From NCBI RefSeq assembly GCF_007989085.1, contig NZ_BJVJ01000001.1, positions 186,001 through 250,000 on the forward strand: DNA of 64,000 bases. The letters run 5' to 3'. Each line of letters begins with the position of its first letter. Positions within the stretch are counted from its first letter, which is position 1. This document shows, piece after piece, positions 8,957 through 17,146 of the stretch. The DNA is from Pseudonocardia sulfidoxydans NBRC 16205. GTDB lineage: Bacteria > Actinomycetota > Actinomycetes > Mycobacteriales > Pseudonocardiaceae. Below the pieces are notes generated by a model. That model did not search any database. It was not told the origin of the DNA and saw only the letters and a program-made list of their open reading frames with translations. Both the position numbers and the translations under genes were made by a program.

Positions 8957-9047
8957 GACCCGGCTGCTCCGACGCCTCGCAGGGCCGTCATCGACACTCC
9001 TCGTGGTCCGCTCTGCACTCGGTCGGCGCTGGACGATCTCCGCAGAT

Positions 9048-9076
9048 TTGGGCGATCGCCTTAGTCACTCGCCCAA
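9048..9076. promoter_or_regulatory. Inverted repeat in the gap upstream of the ligase gene
   Basis: Arms TTGGGCGA (9048-9055) and TCGCCCAA (9069-9076) are perfectly complementary across 13 bases. A nested 10-base palindrome GGCGATCGCC occupies 9051-9060. It lies in the only sizeable gap (8957-9106) inside the minus-strand row, so it may be an operator for an internal promoter. No clear -35/-10 pair was found beside it. Confidence 0.4.
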
Positions 9077-9106
9077 CTCGGATTTTGGCCGATCCCCGCG
9101 CGCTCG

Positions 9107-10120
9107 TCAACCGCCACTTCCCACTCCCTCGACGGTCCCGTCGAGCAGCTCACGGACCCTTGCGAGCCCGTACACCTCGGCCGCGGTGTCGTGGAACAGG
9201 CGGCGCCGCTCGGCGGGACCGAACACCCGCGTCATCCGCTTGTAGGCGTTCCACAGCATCGTGTACTCGCACAGGTACCCGTCGATCGGGAAGTTGCCCT
9301 CGATCATCGATCGTTCAGGCCCGAACGAATCAATCGCGAACCGCAGGTCCGCGCCCCAGTGGCCGGCGATGACCTCGGACGTCACCGGGCCGCGCAGCTC
9401 AGCCGGATCGGTGGTGACATAGCTGCCGATCCCGCCGATCTTGATCGTCACATTGTCGATGCGAGCCAACTCCGCGATCCCTCGCCGCCAGACGGTGAGC
9501 ACGTCGTCCCGCCCGGCCTCGCGGTGACGATGACGACTGCGGGACGGGATCACGGGCGCACCCATGTGGTCGACGACGATCGTCGTCGCGGGGACAGACC
9601 GAGCCAGGGTCGCGACAGCAGCGAGCTCGTCGTACATGACGTGCAGATCGAGCACCAGCCCCCGGCGGCCGAGCTCCGTGGCACCGACGATCATCTGCGG
9701 GCACGTCAACCAGTCGGCCGGTGGCAGCGGCTGCTGCGCGTTGCTCGCCCGGAAACGGATGCCCTTCAGGCGGTCCCCAGCCGCGTCGCGATGTGCGTCG
9801 AGGACCTCGCGCAGCCTGCGGTCCGGCAGCATCAGGTCGGCGAACGCCACGACTCCCCTGACGAGCCCGCCCGGCGACAGCAGCCCGGCGACCCAATCCG
9901 TCTCGCCCACGGGGGCCAGGTGAGGCGACGATCCCGGAGGCCGGTACGCGGTCTGGGTCTCGACGTAGACGGTCTGCAGGACGCGGTGCCCGCTGACGTC
10001 ACGTGCAAGATCGTCCAGGCCGTAGGCCCCGTCGTGGAACGGAGACCCCGGGAGATACAGATGATGGTGCGGATCGCAGATGGGCAGATCCGGCTCCAGT
10101 GCGTGCTCAGGCATCGACAT
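9107..10120 (-). CDS. Amidohydrolase family (amidohydrolase_2) protein
   Basis: A 337-residue metal-dependent hydrolase or decarboxylase of the TIM-barrel amidohydrolase superfamily. The metal-binding H-x-H appears as DPHHHLY at residues 16-22. A histidine on a later strand (VLDLHVMYDE), VVDHMGAP, and the C-terminal acidic ligand in FAIDSFGPE complete the expected set. ATG 10120 (MSMPEH...) is used; a second ATG lies 6 bases inside. Homologues include lactonases and decarboxylases of catabolic pathways, so lactone opening or decarboxylation of the cluster's substrate is plausible. A strong hairpin separates it from livK upstream. Confidence 0.88.
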   Translation of the reverse strand: MSMPEHALEPDLPICDPHHHLYLPGSPFHDGAYGLDDLARDVSGHRVLQTVYVETQTAYRPPGSSPHLAPVGETDWVAGLLSPGGLVRGVVAFADLMLPDRRLREVLDAHRDAAGDRLKGIRFRASNAQQPLPPADWLTCPQMIVGATELGRRGLVLDLHVMYDELAAVATLARSVPATTIVVDHMGAPVIPSRSRHRHREAGRDDVLTVWRRGIAELARIDNVTIKIGGIGSYVTTDPAELRGPVTSEVIAGHWGADLRFAIDSFGPERSMIEGNFPIDGYLCEYTMLWNAYKRMTRVFGPAERRRLFHDTAAEVYGLARVRELLDGTVEGVGSGG

Positions 10121-10163
10121 CCGCCGACGTCCGTCCCTTCGATCAGGCCGTCGCATCGACGGG

Positions 10164-10207
10164 CGTGGCCCTGGTCCGCCGCACGCGCGCGGCGGACCAG
10201 GGCCACG
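10164..10207 (-). terminator. Perfect 19-bp hairpin between livK and the amidohydrolase gene
   Basis: The arms 10164-10182 (CGTGGCCCTGGTCCGCCGC) and 10189-10207 are exactly complementary with a 6-base loop. There is no U-tract. It stands 25 bases after the livK stop on the minus strand. It would act as a partial terminator or 3' stabiliser, letting the binding protein be made in excess over the downstream enzymes, a known arrangement for ABC binding proteins. Confidence 0.7.
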
Positions 10208-10232
10208 GACAGGCCGGGCTCCTCCCCGCGCC

Positions 10233-11435
10233 TCAGCAGCTCGGCTGGTAGCGCGACCAGGGCTCACCGGGTTCGTTGCCCGTGAACTCGGTGAGGATCA
10301 TCCCGCAGGGCCCGTTCGAACCGTCATGGTCGTCGGCCCCGAAACGGAGGGTGTAGCCGGCCTGCCCGAAGTGCGGCTGGTAGTCGGTGATGCCCTCGAT
10401 CGCCTTCGCAACGGCGGTACCGTCGTCCGGCGAGCCGGCCTTCTCGATCGCCGTCTTCGCGAGGTACGCCGCGTCGTAGCCCTGGGCGTCGTACGCCGTC
10501 AGGCGGGTGAAGTCGGACCGCTCGCCCTTCAGATACTCGCCCAGGTCGGCCGTCCGAGGGTTCTTGTCGGTGAGCGAGGCGATGAACACGACGCCGTTGA
10601 GGGCGTCGGGCTGAACCTGGTCCCAGACATCGGGCTGGTTGCCGATCGACGCGAGCGAGAACCGTGGGATCTCAGGGGTCTGGAGGTAGGCGGTGTTGTG
10701 GAACAGCGCCTCGATCGGTCCACCGAGCGTGGAGAGCAGGATCGCCTGGGGGCGTGCAGAGGCGATGCGCTGCACCTGGGCCGAGACGTCACCCGCGTCG
10801 GCGGGAGCCTGCTCGGTCGAGACGACCTCGATCCCGGCGCCGGTGATACCCGGGATCAGGACCTTGTTGATGGCGGCGATCGTCGGCGACGCGTCCGAGA
10901 ACACCGCGATCCTCGTGATGCCGGCCGCCTTGAACGCGTCCGCGTAGAGCTTCGCGACGTCCGGCGTGCCGTTGGCGATCAGGAAGGAGTAGTCGCCCTG
11001 CGGAGCCGCGATCAGGTTGGTACTGAAGGTCGTCGGCGCGAACGACGGTACGTGCGCCTCGTACACCAGCGGCTTCGACTGGATCGCTGCGCCCGCACTC
11101 GTCGTGAAGAACATGACGTCCGCCCCACCCTCGAGGAGCTGACGGGTGACCGCAGGCGCGCGAGTCGGGTCGCTGTCGTCGCTGGCGACCTTCACCTCGA
11201 CGGGACGCCCGAGGATTCCGCCCTGCGAGTTGATTCGCGTCGCCGCGTCCTTGATCGCCTGGGTGGTGATCACGCTGTAGCTCGACGAGGGTCCGTTCGC
11301 GTCCTGCTGGACCCCGAAGACGATCGGCTCCCCGGGTGGAGCCGATCCGGCTCCCGACGGGGCACCCCCGCTGGAGCAGGCGGCCACCGCCAACATGGCG
11401 CAGCCGATGGCAAGTGCAGCTGGTCGTAGGCGCAT
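10233..11435 (-). CDS. livK: Branched-chain amino acid-type ABC transporter substrate-binding lipoprotein
   Basis: A 400-residue periplasmic-binding protein of the LivK/Leu-Ile-Val family. It starts with a lipoprotein signal (MRLRPAALAIGCAMLAVAAC, lipobox VAAC, lipidated Cys20), then the mature IVFGVQQDANGPSSSYS strand and INSQGGILGRPVEVKVASDD. The ATG at 11435 has GGAGGG 7 bases upstream. A well-formed promoter lies at 11528-11500. The matching permease and ATPase genes (livHMGF) are at 12.6-15.9 kb, separated by a gene on the other strand. Such proteins often bind aromatic or branched acids rather than amino acids when located in catabolic clusters. Confidence 0.92.
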   Translation of the reverse strand: MRLRPAALAIGCAMLAVAACSSGGAPSGAGSAPPGEPIVFGVQQDANGPSSSYSVITTQAIKDAATRINSQGGILGRPVEVKVASDDSDPTRAPAVTRQLLEGGADVMFFTTSAGAAIQSKPLVYEAHVPSFAPTTFSTNLIAAPQGDYSFLIANGTPDVAKLYADAFKAAGITRIAVFSDASPTIAAINKVLIPGITGAGIEVVSTEQAPADAGDVSAQVQRIASARPQAILLSTLGGPIEALFHNTAYLQTPEIPRFSLASIGNQPDVWDQVQPDALNGVVFIASLTDKNPRTADLGEYLKGERSDFTRLTAYDAQGYDAAYLAKTAIEKAGSPDDGTAVAKAIEGITDYQPHFGQAGYTLRFGADDHDGSNGPCGMILTEFTGNEPGEPWSRYQPSC

Positions 11436-11499
11436 GTGCCCTCCGGTCGAAGCTTCGAGGTGGCATCTAAACCGACACCTGTATTCCCTGAGTTGCCGT

Positions 11500-11528
11500 A
11501 ACCTAGCTAGACTCACCCGCGCGGTCAA
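11500..11528 (-). promoter_or_regulatory. Sigma-70-type promoter for livK
   Basis: On the minus strand, TTGACC (11528-11523) is followed by exactly 17 bases and then TAGGTT (11505-11500), a good match to the actinobacterial -35 and TANNNT -10. Transcription would start about 55 bases before the livK ATG. A 12-base palindrome TCGAAGCTTCGA (11447-11458) lies in the 5' leader. Confidence 0.6.
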
Positions 11529-11612
11529 GCGAGGTCACTGCGGCAGTCACAGACCTGGTGCGTTAAACATGTATCTGTTTCTCGTCGAGTTGCGTCCAAT
11601 GGAGGGATCGAC

Positions 11613-12563
11613 ATGCACATCGTCGTGCTGGACGACTACCAGCGGCTCGCGTCGCGGATGGGACGGTGGTCCCGCCTCGGCCCGGACACGACCGTGGAGG
11701 CGATCGGTGAGCACGTCGAGGGTCCCGATCTCGTCGCAGTCCTCCGTGGAGCCGACGTCGTGGTCGCGATGCGCGAGCGGACCGCGATCACCCGGCAGCT
11801 CTTCGAGCAGCTCCCTCGCCTCCGGCTCGTCGTCACTACGGGAATGGTCAACCAGGTGATCGACTTCGTCGCCGCGGCCGACCACGGTGTGACCGTCTGC
11901 GGAACCGGCGGCCTGGTCCTTCCCACCGCGGAGCTGACGTGGGGACTGATCATCGGGCTGCTGCGGCACATCCCGGCCGAGGACGCCGCGGTCCGGGCGG
12001 GCGGATGGCAGCACACCCTGGGCACCGGGCTCAACGGCAGAACACTCGGTGTCGTCGGCCTCGGCAGGCTCGGGGCGTCGGTCGCGCGGGTCGGGCAGGC
12101 ATTCGACATGGACGTACAGGCCTGGAGCCCCAACCTCACGGCGGAGAAGTGCGCAGAGCACGGCGTCCGGCCTGCGACGAAGGCCGCGCTGTTCGCCACG
12201 TCGCACGTCGTGACCGTCCACATGGTGCTCGGGCCCGCCACCCGTGGACTCGTGGGACGCACCGAGATCGGGTCGATGCGCCGCGACGCCGTGCTGGTCA
12301 ACACCTCCAGAGGCCCCCTGGTCGACCAGGACGCACTGGCGGAGGCCCTCCGGGAGGAACGAATCGCGGGTGCGGCCCTCGATGTCTTCGAGCGCGAGCC
12401 GCTGCCGGCGGCGGACGTCTTCCGCTCCCTGCCGAACACCGTCGTGACCCCCCACATCGGTTACGTGACCGACGAGACGATGCAGGTGTTCTACGACGAC
12501 ATCGTCGAGGACATCCGCGCGTTCCGCGCGGGAGCGCCGATCCGCGTCATGACCAGCGGTTGA
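11613..12563 (+). CDS. D-2-hydroxyacid dehydrogenase (NAD-binding)
   Basis: A 316-residue protein of the formate/glycerate dehydrogenase family, reducing a 2-keto acid or oxidising a D-2-hydroxy acid. The Rossmann motif is GVVGLGRLGASVA (around residue 147). The catalytic triad is visible as Arg in NTSRGPLVD, Glu in DVFEREPLP and His in TPHIGYV. The ATG at 11613 has GGAGGG 8 bases upstream. It is transcribed away from livK and ends 11 bases from livF, convergently. Its position between the two halves of a Liv-type transporter suggests that it works on the transported acid or a product of it. Confidence 0.92.
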   Translation: MHIVVLDDYQRLASRMGRWSRLGPDTTVEAIGEHVEGPDLVAVLRGADVVVAMRERTAITRQLFEQLPRLRLVVTTGMVNQVIDFVAAADHGVTVCGTGGLVLPTAELTWGLIIGLLRHIPAEDAAVRAGGWQHTLGTGLNGRTLGVVGLGRLGASVARVGQAFDMDVQAWSPNLTAEKCAEHGVRPATKAALFATSHVVTVHMVLGPATRGLVGRTEIGSMRRDAVLVNTSRGPLVDQDALAEALREERIAGAALDVFEREPLPAADVFRSLPNTVVTPHIGYVTDETMQVFYDDIVEDIRAFRAGAPIRVMTSG

Positions 12564-12574
12564 GGCCACGACCG

Positions 12575-13321
12575 TCACCCCATGCCGAGCGCCGCCCGGT
12601 AGGCGTCGTCGAGGGCCGCGCCACCGCGGACGTCGGCAGCTGCGAGCTCGCCGCGCACCAGCACGTACCCGCGGTCGACCACCGGCCCGGCGGCGCCCAG
12701 CGAGGGCATCGCGAGCAGCACGGCGACACCCTCCCGCGTCAGGTCGACCATGGTCTCCAGGAGGCTGTTCACCACGACGGGGGCGAGTCCCGTCACGAGT
12801 TCGTCGAGGAGCAACACCCGGGGCCGGCCGAGGAGCGCGCGTGCGACCGCGAGCATCTGCTGTTCGCCTCCGCTCAGCACGCCGGCGAGAGCCCGGGACC
12901 GGGTGGCGAGGATCGGGAACCGCTCGATCTCCGCGTCGACGCGTTCCGGCCCGACCCCGAGCAGATCCGCCATGATCTGCAGGTTCTCCCGGACCGTCAA
13001 CCGCGGGAAGAGCTGCCGCCCCTGGGGGACCAGTGCGAGACCCGCTCGCGCCCGGGCACGGACCGGCGCCCCGTCGACCGGCCGGCCGTCGAGCAGGACA
13101 CGGCCGGTAGCCGGCACGGATCCGTACATCGCGAGCAGCGCGCTGGACTTCCCGGCACCGTTGGGGCCGACCAGGGCCGTGACCGCGCCACCCGTGAGTT
13201 CCAGCGACACGTCCCGTACGGCCGTCGCCTTCCCGTACACCACGCGCAACCCGTCAACGGAGAAGACCGTGGCGCCCCCCACGGGTGCGATCGTCGCCGC
13301 CCGGTCATCCGCGCTGCTCAT
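12575..13321 (-). CDS. livF: Branched-chain amino acid-type ABC transporter ATPase
   Basis: A 248-residue ABC ATPase of the LivF type. Walker A GPNGAGKSS, Q-loop region LVPQGRQLFPRLTVRENL (the Q-G-R-x-L-F-P motif is characteristic of LivF), signature LSGGEQQML and Walker B RVLLLDE are all present. The H-loop histidine that normally follows is not obvious (AMPSLGAAG), and the C-terminal part looks divergent. The ATG at 13321 lies 17 bases inside the end of livG. It energises the LivHM permease together with LivG. Confidence 0.92.
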   Translation of the reverse strand: MSSADDRAATIAPVGGATVFSVDGLRVVYGKATAVRDVSLELTGGAVTALVGPNGAGKSSALLAMYGSVPATGRVLLDGRPVDGAPVRARARAGLALVPQGRQLFPRLTVRENLQIMADLLGVGPERVDAEIERFPILATRSRALAGVLSGGEQQMLAVARALLGRPRVLLLDELVTGLAPVVVNSLLETMVDLTREGVAVLLAMPSLGAAGPVVDRGYVLVRGELAAADVRGGAALDDAYRAALGMG

Positions 13322-14111
13322 ACACACCCTCCCGTGACACTTCGCCGACGAAGTAGATCCGTTGCATCTCCTCGCTCGCCAGGCACTCGTCCGGAGTGCC
13401 CGAGAAGCCGACGCTCCCCTGGTCGAGCACGACGACACGATCGGCCAGCGAGGACACGAGGTCCACGTTGTGGTCGACCAGGATGGCACCACGGCCCTCG
13501 TCCCGGACCTTCTCGACGACGGCGGAGATGCCGGCGACACCGTTGGCGTCCGCCCCGGCGAACGGTTCGTCGAACAGGACGACCCGCGGCTCCTGCACGA
13601 GGACACGGGCGACCTCGACGAGCCGTTGCTCGCCGAGGGTGAGATCCGCGCACGGTCGGTCCAGCCGTTCGAGACCCATCACGTGAGCCGCTGCCACCGC
13701 GCGGTGCACGTCGGCCGCGACGACGCCGCGGACCATGCCGTCGAAGACGGCGGCGACCATCCCCCACGGTGTGCCCAGCTTCCGCGCGGCGACGCCGACG
13801 AGGATGTTCTCGGTCACGGTCAGGTCGAGCGCCAGCAGCGGATGCTGGAAGGTCCGCCCCAGGCCGGCCCGGGCTCGTCGGGCCGCCGATCCGTTGAGCC
13901 GCCTGCCTGCCAACGTGAGTCGGCCGCCGTCGGCCGACTGCGTGCCGGTGATGATGTCCACGAGCGTCGTCTTGCCCGCCCCGTTGGGGCCGACCAGCCC
14001 GACGACCTCACCGGAGCGGACCTCCAGGTTCACCCCTCGGACCGCCTGCACGCCGCCGTAGCTCTTGGTCAGGTCGGCGGCCGCGAGCAGCACATCTGCG
14101 GGTGGGTTCAC
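13305..14111 (-). CDS. livG: Branched-chain amino acid-type ABC transporter ATPase
   Basis: A 268-residue ABC ATPase of the LivG type. It has Walker A GPNGAGKTT, the LivG-typical GRTFQHPLL segment, signature LTLGEQRLVEVAR, Walker B RVVLFDEPFAGAD and H-loop LVDHNVDLV. The signature has L-T-L-G-E instead of L-S-G-G-Q, which is common in LivG. The GTG at 14111 overlaps the livM stop (GTGA), so translation is coupled. A longer frame upstream lies inside livM and is rejected. Confidence 0.92.
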   Translation of the reverse strand: MNPPADVLLAAADLTKSYGGVQAVRGVNLEVRSGEVVGLVGPNGAGKTTLVDIITGTQSADGGRLTLAGRRLNGSAARRARAGLGRTFQHPLLALDLTVTENILVGVAARKLGTPWGMVAAVFDGMVRGVVAADVHRAVAAAHVMGLERLDRPCADLTLGEQRLVEVARVLVQEPRVVLFDEPFAGADANGVAGISAVVEKVRDEGRGAILVDHNVDLVSSLADRVVVLDQGSVGFSGTPDECLASEEMQRIYFVGEVSREGVYEQRG

Positions 14112-15061
14112 GACGCCCCCCCACGAAGGGTGTTCGACAGGCGGTCGACCCCGGCGCGCAGCTGACCGAGGAGCCCGTTCGGCCACAGGAGCAGGATGAC
14201 CAACGCCGCCAGGGAGAGCACGAGCGAGCCGGCGTCACCGGGCAAATGGACGTAGACCGTGAGGACGACGACCAGTGCGGCGCCGAGCACGGCACCCCAA
14301 GCTGTGCGCACCCCTCCGATGAGCGGCATGAAGATGGCGAGGAACACCAGGTTGGGGGTGAATGTCTCCGGGCCCACGCCGGAGTTGATCGCCGCGAAGA
14401 AGGCGCCACCGAGCGCGGCGACCGCCGCGCCGAGTCCCTGGCCCACCAGGCTGAGGGCTTGCGTGCCGATCCCCGATGCCTGGACGGCCGCTGGGACGTG
14501 CCTTTGCGCCCGCAATGCCACCCCGAAGTTCGAACTTCGCAGGCGGTCGAACAGCACGGCGACGACCCAGGTGAGGACGACGGCCGTGACAAGCAACCCC
14601 CAGCGCGTGATCTCGAGTGAGCCGATCGCGGTGAGGGGGATACCGCGCAGACCCGTCGACCCGCCGGTGAGTCCGGTCGCATCGAGGAGCCACGCCTCGA
14701 ATGCTGCCGCAGCCAACAACGTCACGGCGGCGAGGTAGAAGCCGGACAGCCGCCGTGTCGCGGCGCCGAGCGCGACCGCCACGAGCACGGCGATCACGAT
14801 GCCGACGAGCAGGCACGGGAGGAGGGGCCAGCCCAGTTCGAGGATGCCGAATCCTACGACGTATCCGCCGACAGCCAGGTACACGCTGTATGCCATCGAG
14901 AGCGAGCCACCGAGTACGAACGGCACCCACATGCCGAGCGCCAGGAGGCTGTAGGTCGCCCCCAACGCGACGAGGCCCTCCGCATAGCCGCTCCCGGCGC
15001 TCCAGGCGAGCACCGCCCCGCAGGCGAGTGCGCCCACGACCGGGCCGACAAGTCCCCTCAT
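14108..15061 (-). CDS. livM: Branched-chain amino acid-type ABC transporter permease
   Basis: A 317-residue integral membrane protein with about nine hydrophobic segments, matching LivM. The central family motif (TGGSTGLRGIP, then RSSNFGVALRAQRHVPAAVQASGI) includes the EAA-like cytoplasmic loop that contacts the ATPases, though the usual A-I-R-E-N/D-E appears as L-R-A-Q-R-H. The ATG at 15061 overlaps the livH stop (ATGA). It forms the translocation channel with LivH. Confidence 0.9.
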   Translation of the reverse strand: MRGLVGPVVGALACGAVLAWSAGSGYAEGLVALGATYSLLALGMWVPFVLGGSLSMAYSVYLAVGGYVVGFGILELGWPLLPCLLVGIVIAVLVAVALGAATRRLSGFYLAAVTLLAAAAFEAWLLDATGLTGGSTGLRGIPLTAIGSLEITRWGLLVTAVVLTWVVAVLFDRLRSSNFGVALRAQRHVPAAVQASGIGTQALSLVGQGLGAAVAALGGAFFAAINSGVGPETFTPNLVFLAIFMPLIGGVRTAWGAVLGAALVVVLTVYVHLPGDAGSLVLSLAALVILLLWPNGLLGQLRAGVDRLSNTLRGGAS

Positions 15062-15933
15062 ACCCGCACCGTCCGTGTGAAGAGCCCGGTCGGCCGCGCG
15101 ACGAAGAACGCCAGCGCCACCGCCAGGGTCAGGTAGTCGGTCGCCGCGCTGCCGAACCAGTACGACGCGAAGGTCTGGGCGAACGCGAGGAGCAGCCCTC
15201 CGGCGAGCGGGCCCCAGAACGACCCGGTCCCACCGACGACGAGCGCGAGGAAACCCCAGAGACTCCAGGTGAGACCGGTCTGGAAGTGGACGCCTGCCTT
15301 CGGCGCGAACAGCACCCCGGCGATCCCGGCGATCAGTCCGGCGATCCCGAACGCGAGCAGGCGGACACGCGCCACCGGGAGACCGAGCAGTCGGGCCGCC
15401 GATTGGTGGTCGCCGACGGCCCGCAGGAGCCGACCCGTCGAGGACCGCCGCGCCCACGTCGCGACCAGCACGAACGTTGCCAGCGTCACGACGGTCAGGA
15501 GCACCTGTGCGGGGGTGACGACGATGCCCGCGAAGCGGAACGGAGCGTGCCGCCAGACATGCTGGCCGGGCGTCAGTGCCCTGCCGAAGATCAGCCCAGC
15601 GAGCTGTTCGATGATGAAGAGCACGGCGACGACGGCGACGAGCGCCGGCAGCGGATCCGTGCCGGACTTGCGCTCGACCGACCGGATGACCAGGACCTCG
15701 GTCAGGACCGAGAGGACCACCGCCCCGAGGATTCCCGCGAGGATCGCAGGGATGACCGGGACGTCCCCACTTCGCACCAACCAGGTCGCGAAGAGCGGCG
15801 CAAACATCGCGCACGGCCCGATGCCGAAGTTGAAGAACGCCGATCCCTCCAGGACGAGGAGGAAAGCCAGGGCGAGCAGGGCGTAGAAGAGCCCGAGTTC
15901 GATCGCCGACACCGCGATGTTGGCCAAGGGCAC
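15058..15933 (-). CDS. livH: Branched-chain amino acid-type ABC transporter permease
   Basis: A 291-residue LivH-type permease. It has a hydrophobic N-terminus (ELGLFYALLALAFLLVLEGSA), a cytoplasmic motif LLRAVGDHQSAARLLGLPVARVR that would dock to the ATPase, and further membrane helices to residue 290. GTG at 15933 is taken as the start. A promoter at 16094-16066 precedes it. It is the first gene of a livHMGF operon whose binding protein is encoded separately at 11.4 kb. Confidence 0.9.
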   Translation of the reverse strand: MPLANIAVSAIELGLFYALLALAFLLVLEGSAFFNFGIGPCAMFAPLFATWLVRSGDVPVIPAILAGILGAVVLSVLTEVLVIRSVERKSGTDPLPALVAVVAVLFIIEQLAGLIFGRALTPGQHVWRHAPFRFAGIVVTPAQVLLTVVTLATFVLVATWARRSSTGRLLRAVGDHQSAARLLGLPVARVRLLAFGIAGLIAGIAGVLFAPKAGVHFQTGLTWSLWGFLALVVGGTGSFWGPLAGGLLLAFAQTFASYWFGSAATDYLTLAVALAFFVARPTGLFTRTVRV

Positions 15934-16065
15934 GTGTCTAACCGCCCTTCACACGGGAAGCCGCAACACACTCGGTAGCTCGCGAACGGAGCATTGGACC
16001 TCGCAGACAGGCACGATGGACTTCAAGCAACGTGCATTGGGGTACCGCTTTGTCAGCGTTGATGT

Positions 16066-16094
16066 AACGTAGGGCAGCATTTAGTGCACGTCAA
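16066..16094 (-). promoter_or_regulatory. Promoter for livHMGF
   Basis: On the minus strand TTGACG (16094-16089), a 17-base spacer and TACGTT (16071-16066) make a plausible -35/-10 pair about 130 bases before the livH start. It is divergent from the GntR regulator gene at 16200. Confidence 0.5.
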
Positions 16095-16149
16095 GACGGA
16101 CGTGTCGCGAGCGCCCCGGCGAGGATCATTGCTACGGTGTCTCGTCAAA

Positions 16150-16165
16150 CCGGTATCGATACCGG
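16150..16165. promoter_or_regulatory. 16-bp perfect palindrome, likely operator of the GntR regulator
   Basis: CCGGTATCGATACCGG is a perfect palindrome 34 bases before the gntR start and just downstream of a possible -10 (TACGGT, 16133-16138). The inner GGTATCGATACC resembles the two-fold symmetric sites bound by FadR/FCD regulators. Autoregulation and control of divergent livHMGF are inferred. Confidence 0.6.
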
Positions 16166-16199
16166 CGGCTGACGCCGCACGTCGAAGGGAAGCCGCAGG

Positions 16200-16970
16200 A
16201 TGAACCAGGTCGTTCTGAGCTCAGCTGCGCGGCAGGTCGCCGATGTCCTCCGCGAGGAGATTCTCGCGGCACTCGAGCATCAGGCCGAGTTCTTCCTGGG
16301 GTCGGAGGAGGACCTCATGAGCCGGCTCGGTGTCGGACGTCCGACTCTGCGTCAGGCTGCCCGCGTCCTCGAGCAGGAACAGATGCTCGCAGTGAAGCGC
16401 GGGGTCGGCGGCGGCTTCTTCGGGCGACGCCCGACGTCCCACGTCGTCACGCACACGGCTTCGCTGTTCCTGAGGAGCCAGGGGGCCACCTACGCCGATC
16501 TCATGCGCTCGCAGATCACCATCAGCGTCGCGTGCGCGGAGCTCGCGGCGGCAAATCCCGACGTCGCAGAACGAAGGCGCGCCGCCACGTGGTACGCCGA
16601 ACGCCTCCCCGAGGGCACCGACGGGATCAGCGGCCCACGCTTCTTCTCGGTCTGCGCCGGCTTCCACCGCCTGCTCGCGGAACTCACGGACAACATCACG
16701 TTCCGCCTGTTCGTCGACGTCCTGCTCGAGCTGGCCCGTCCGGTCGCGATCGACTCCTTCCACGACCGGTCGACGATCGTGCAGACTGCGCGGAACCACG
16801 CTCGCATCGGACGGGCGGTGCTGGCCGGGGAGTCGGACCGCGCCGGCGAACTGATGCGCGGCGGCCTCGAGAACGCCCTCACCTGGACCAGGGCGAGCCG
16901 GCCTCTCGACGAACGCACCCAGCCCTCGACGAGCACGTCGGTGGACGGCAGCCACGGGCGGGACACCTGA
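16200..16970 (+). CDS. GntR-family (FadR/FCD) transcriptional regulator
   Basis: A 256-residue regulator. The N-terminal winged helix (residues about 8-75) has the GntR pattern: QVADVLREEILAALE, SEEDLMSRLGVGRPTLRQAARVLEQEQML and KRGVGGGFF. The C-terminal helical FCD-type ligand domain contains FHRLLAELTDN and a late H-A-R-I-G-R-A-V-L helix, where metal-binding histidines are usual. The ATG at 16200 has GAAGGGA upstream. It is divergent from livHMGF and followed by a P450, so it most likely senses a pathway acid or CoA ester and controls the flanking genes. Confidence 0.9.
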   Translation: MNQVVLSSAARQVADVLREEILAALEHQAEFFLGSEEDLMSRLGVGRPTLRQAARVLEQEQMLAVKRGVGGGFFGRRPTSHVVTHTASLFLRSQGATYADLMRSQITISVACAELAAANPDVAERRRAATWYAERLPEGTDGISGPRFFSVCAGFHRLLAELTDNITFRLFVDVLLELARPVAIDSFHDRSTIVQTARNHARIGRAVLAGESDRAGELMRGGLENALTWTRASRPLDERTQPSTSTSVDGSHGRDT

Positions 16971-17146
16971 CCGCTCGACGCGTGCCGCCTAAACAGGCAC
17001 TTCTTTTCGACGTGGCACTTGCGTCGGACCCCTTGTGACAGCCGTTGACGTCTGCTCACAAGCTCAACAGGTATCTCAAATGTCAGTTTCGACGGCTCAA
17101 GTCTCGGCTTTGGTTGAGCCGGTCACACCGACGACGGGACACGACA

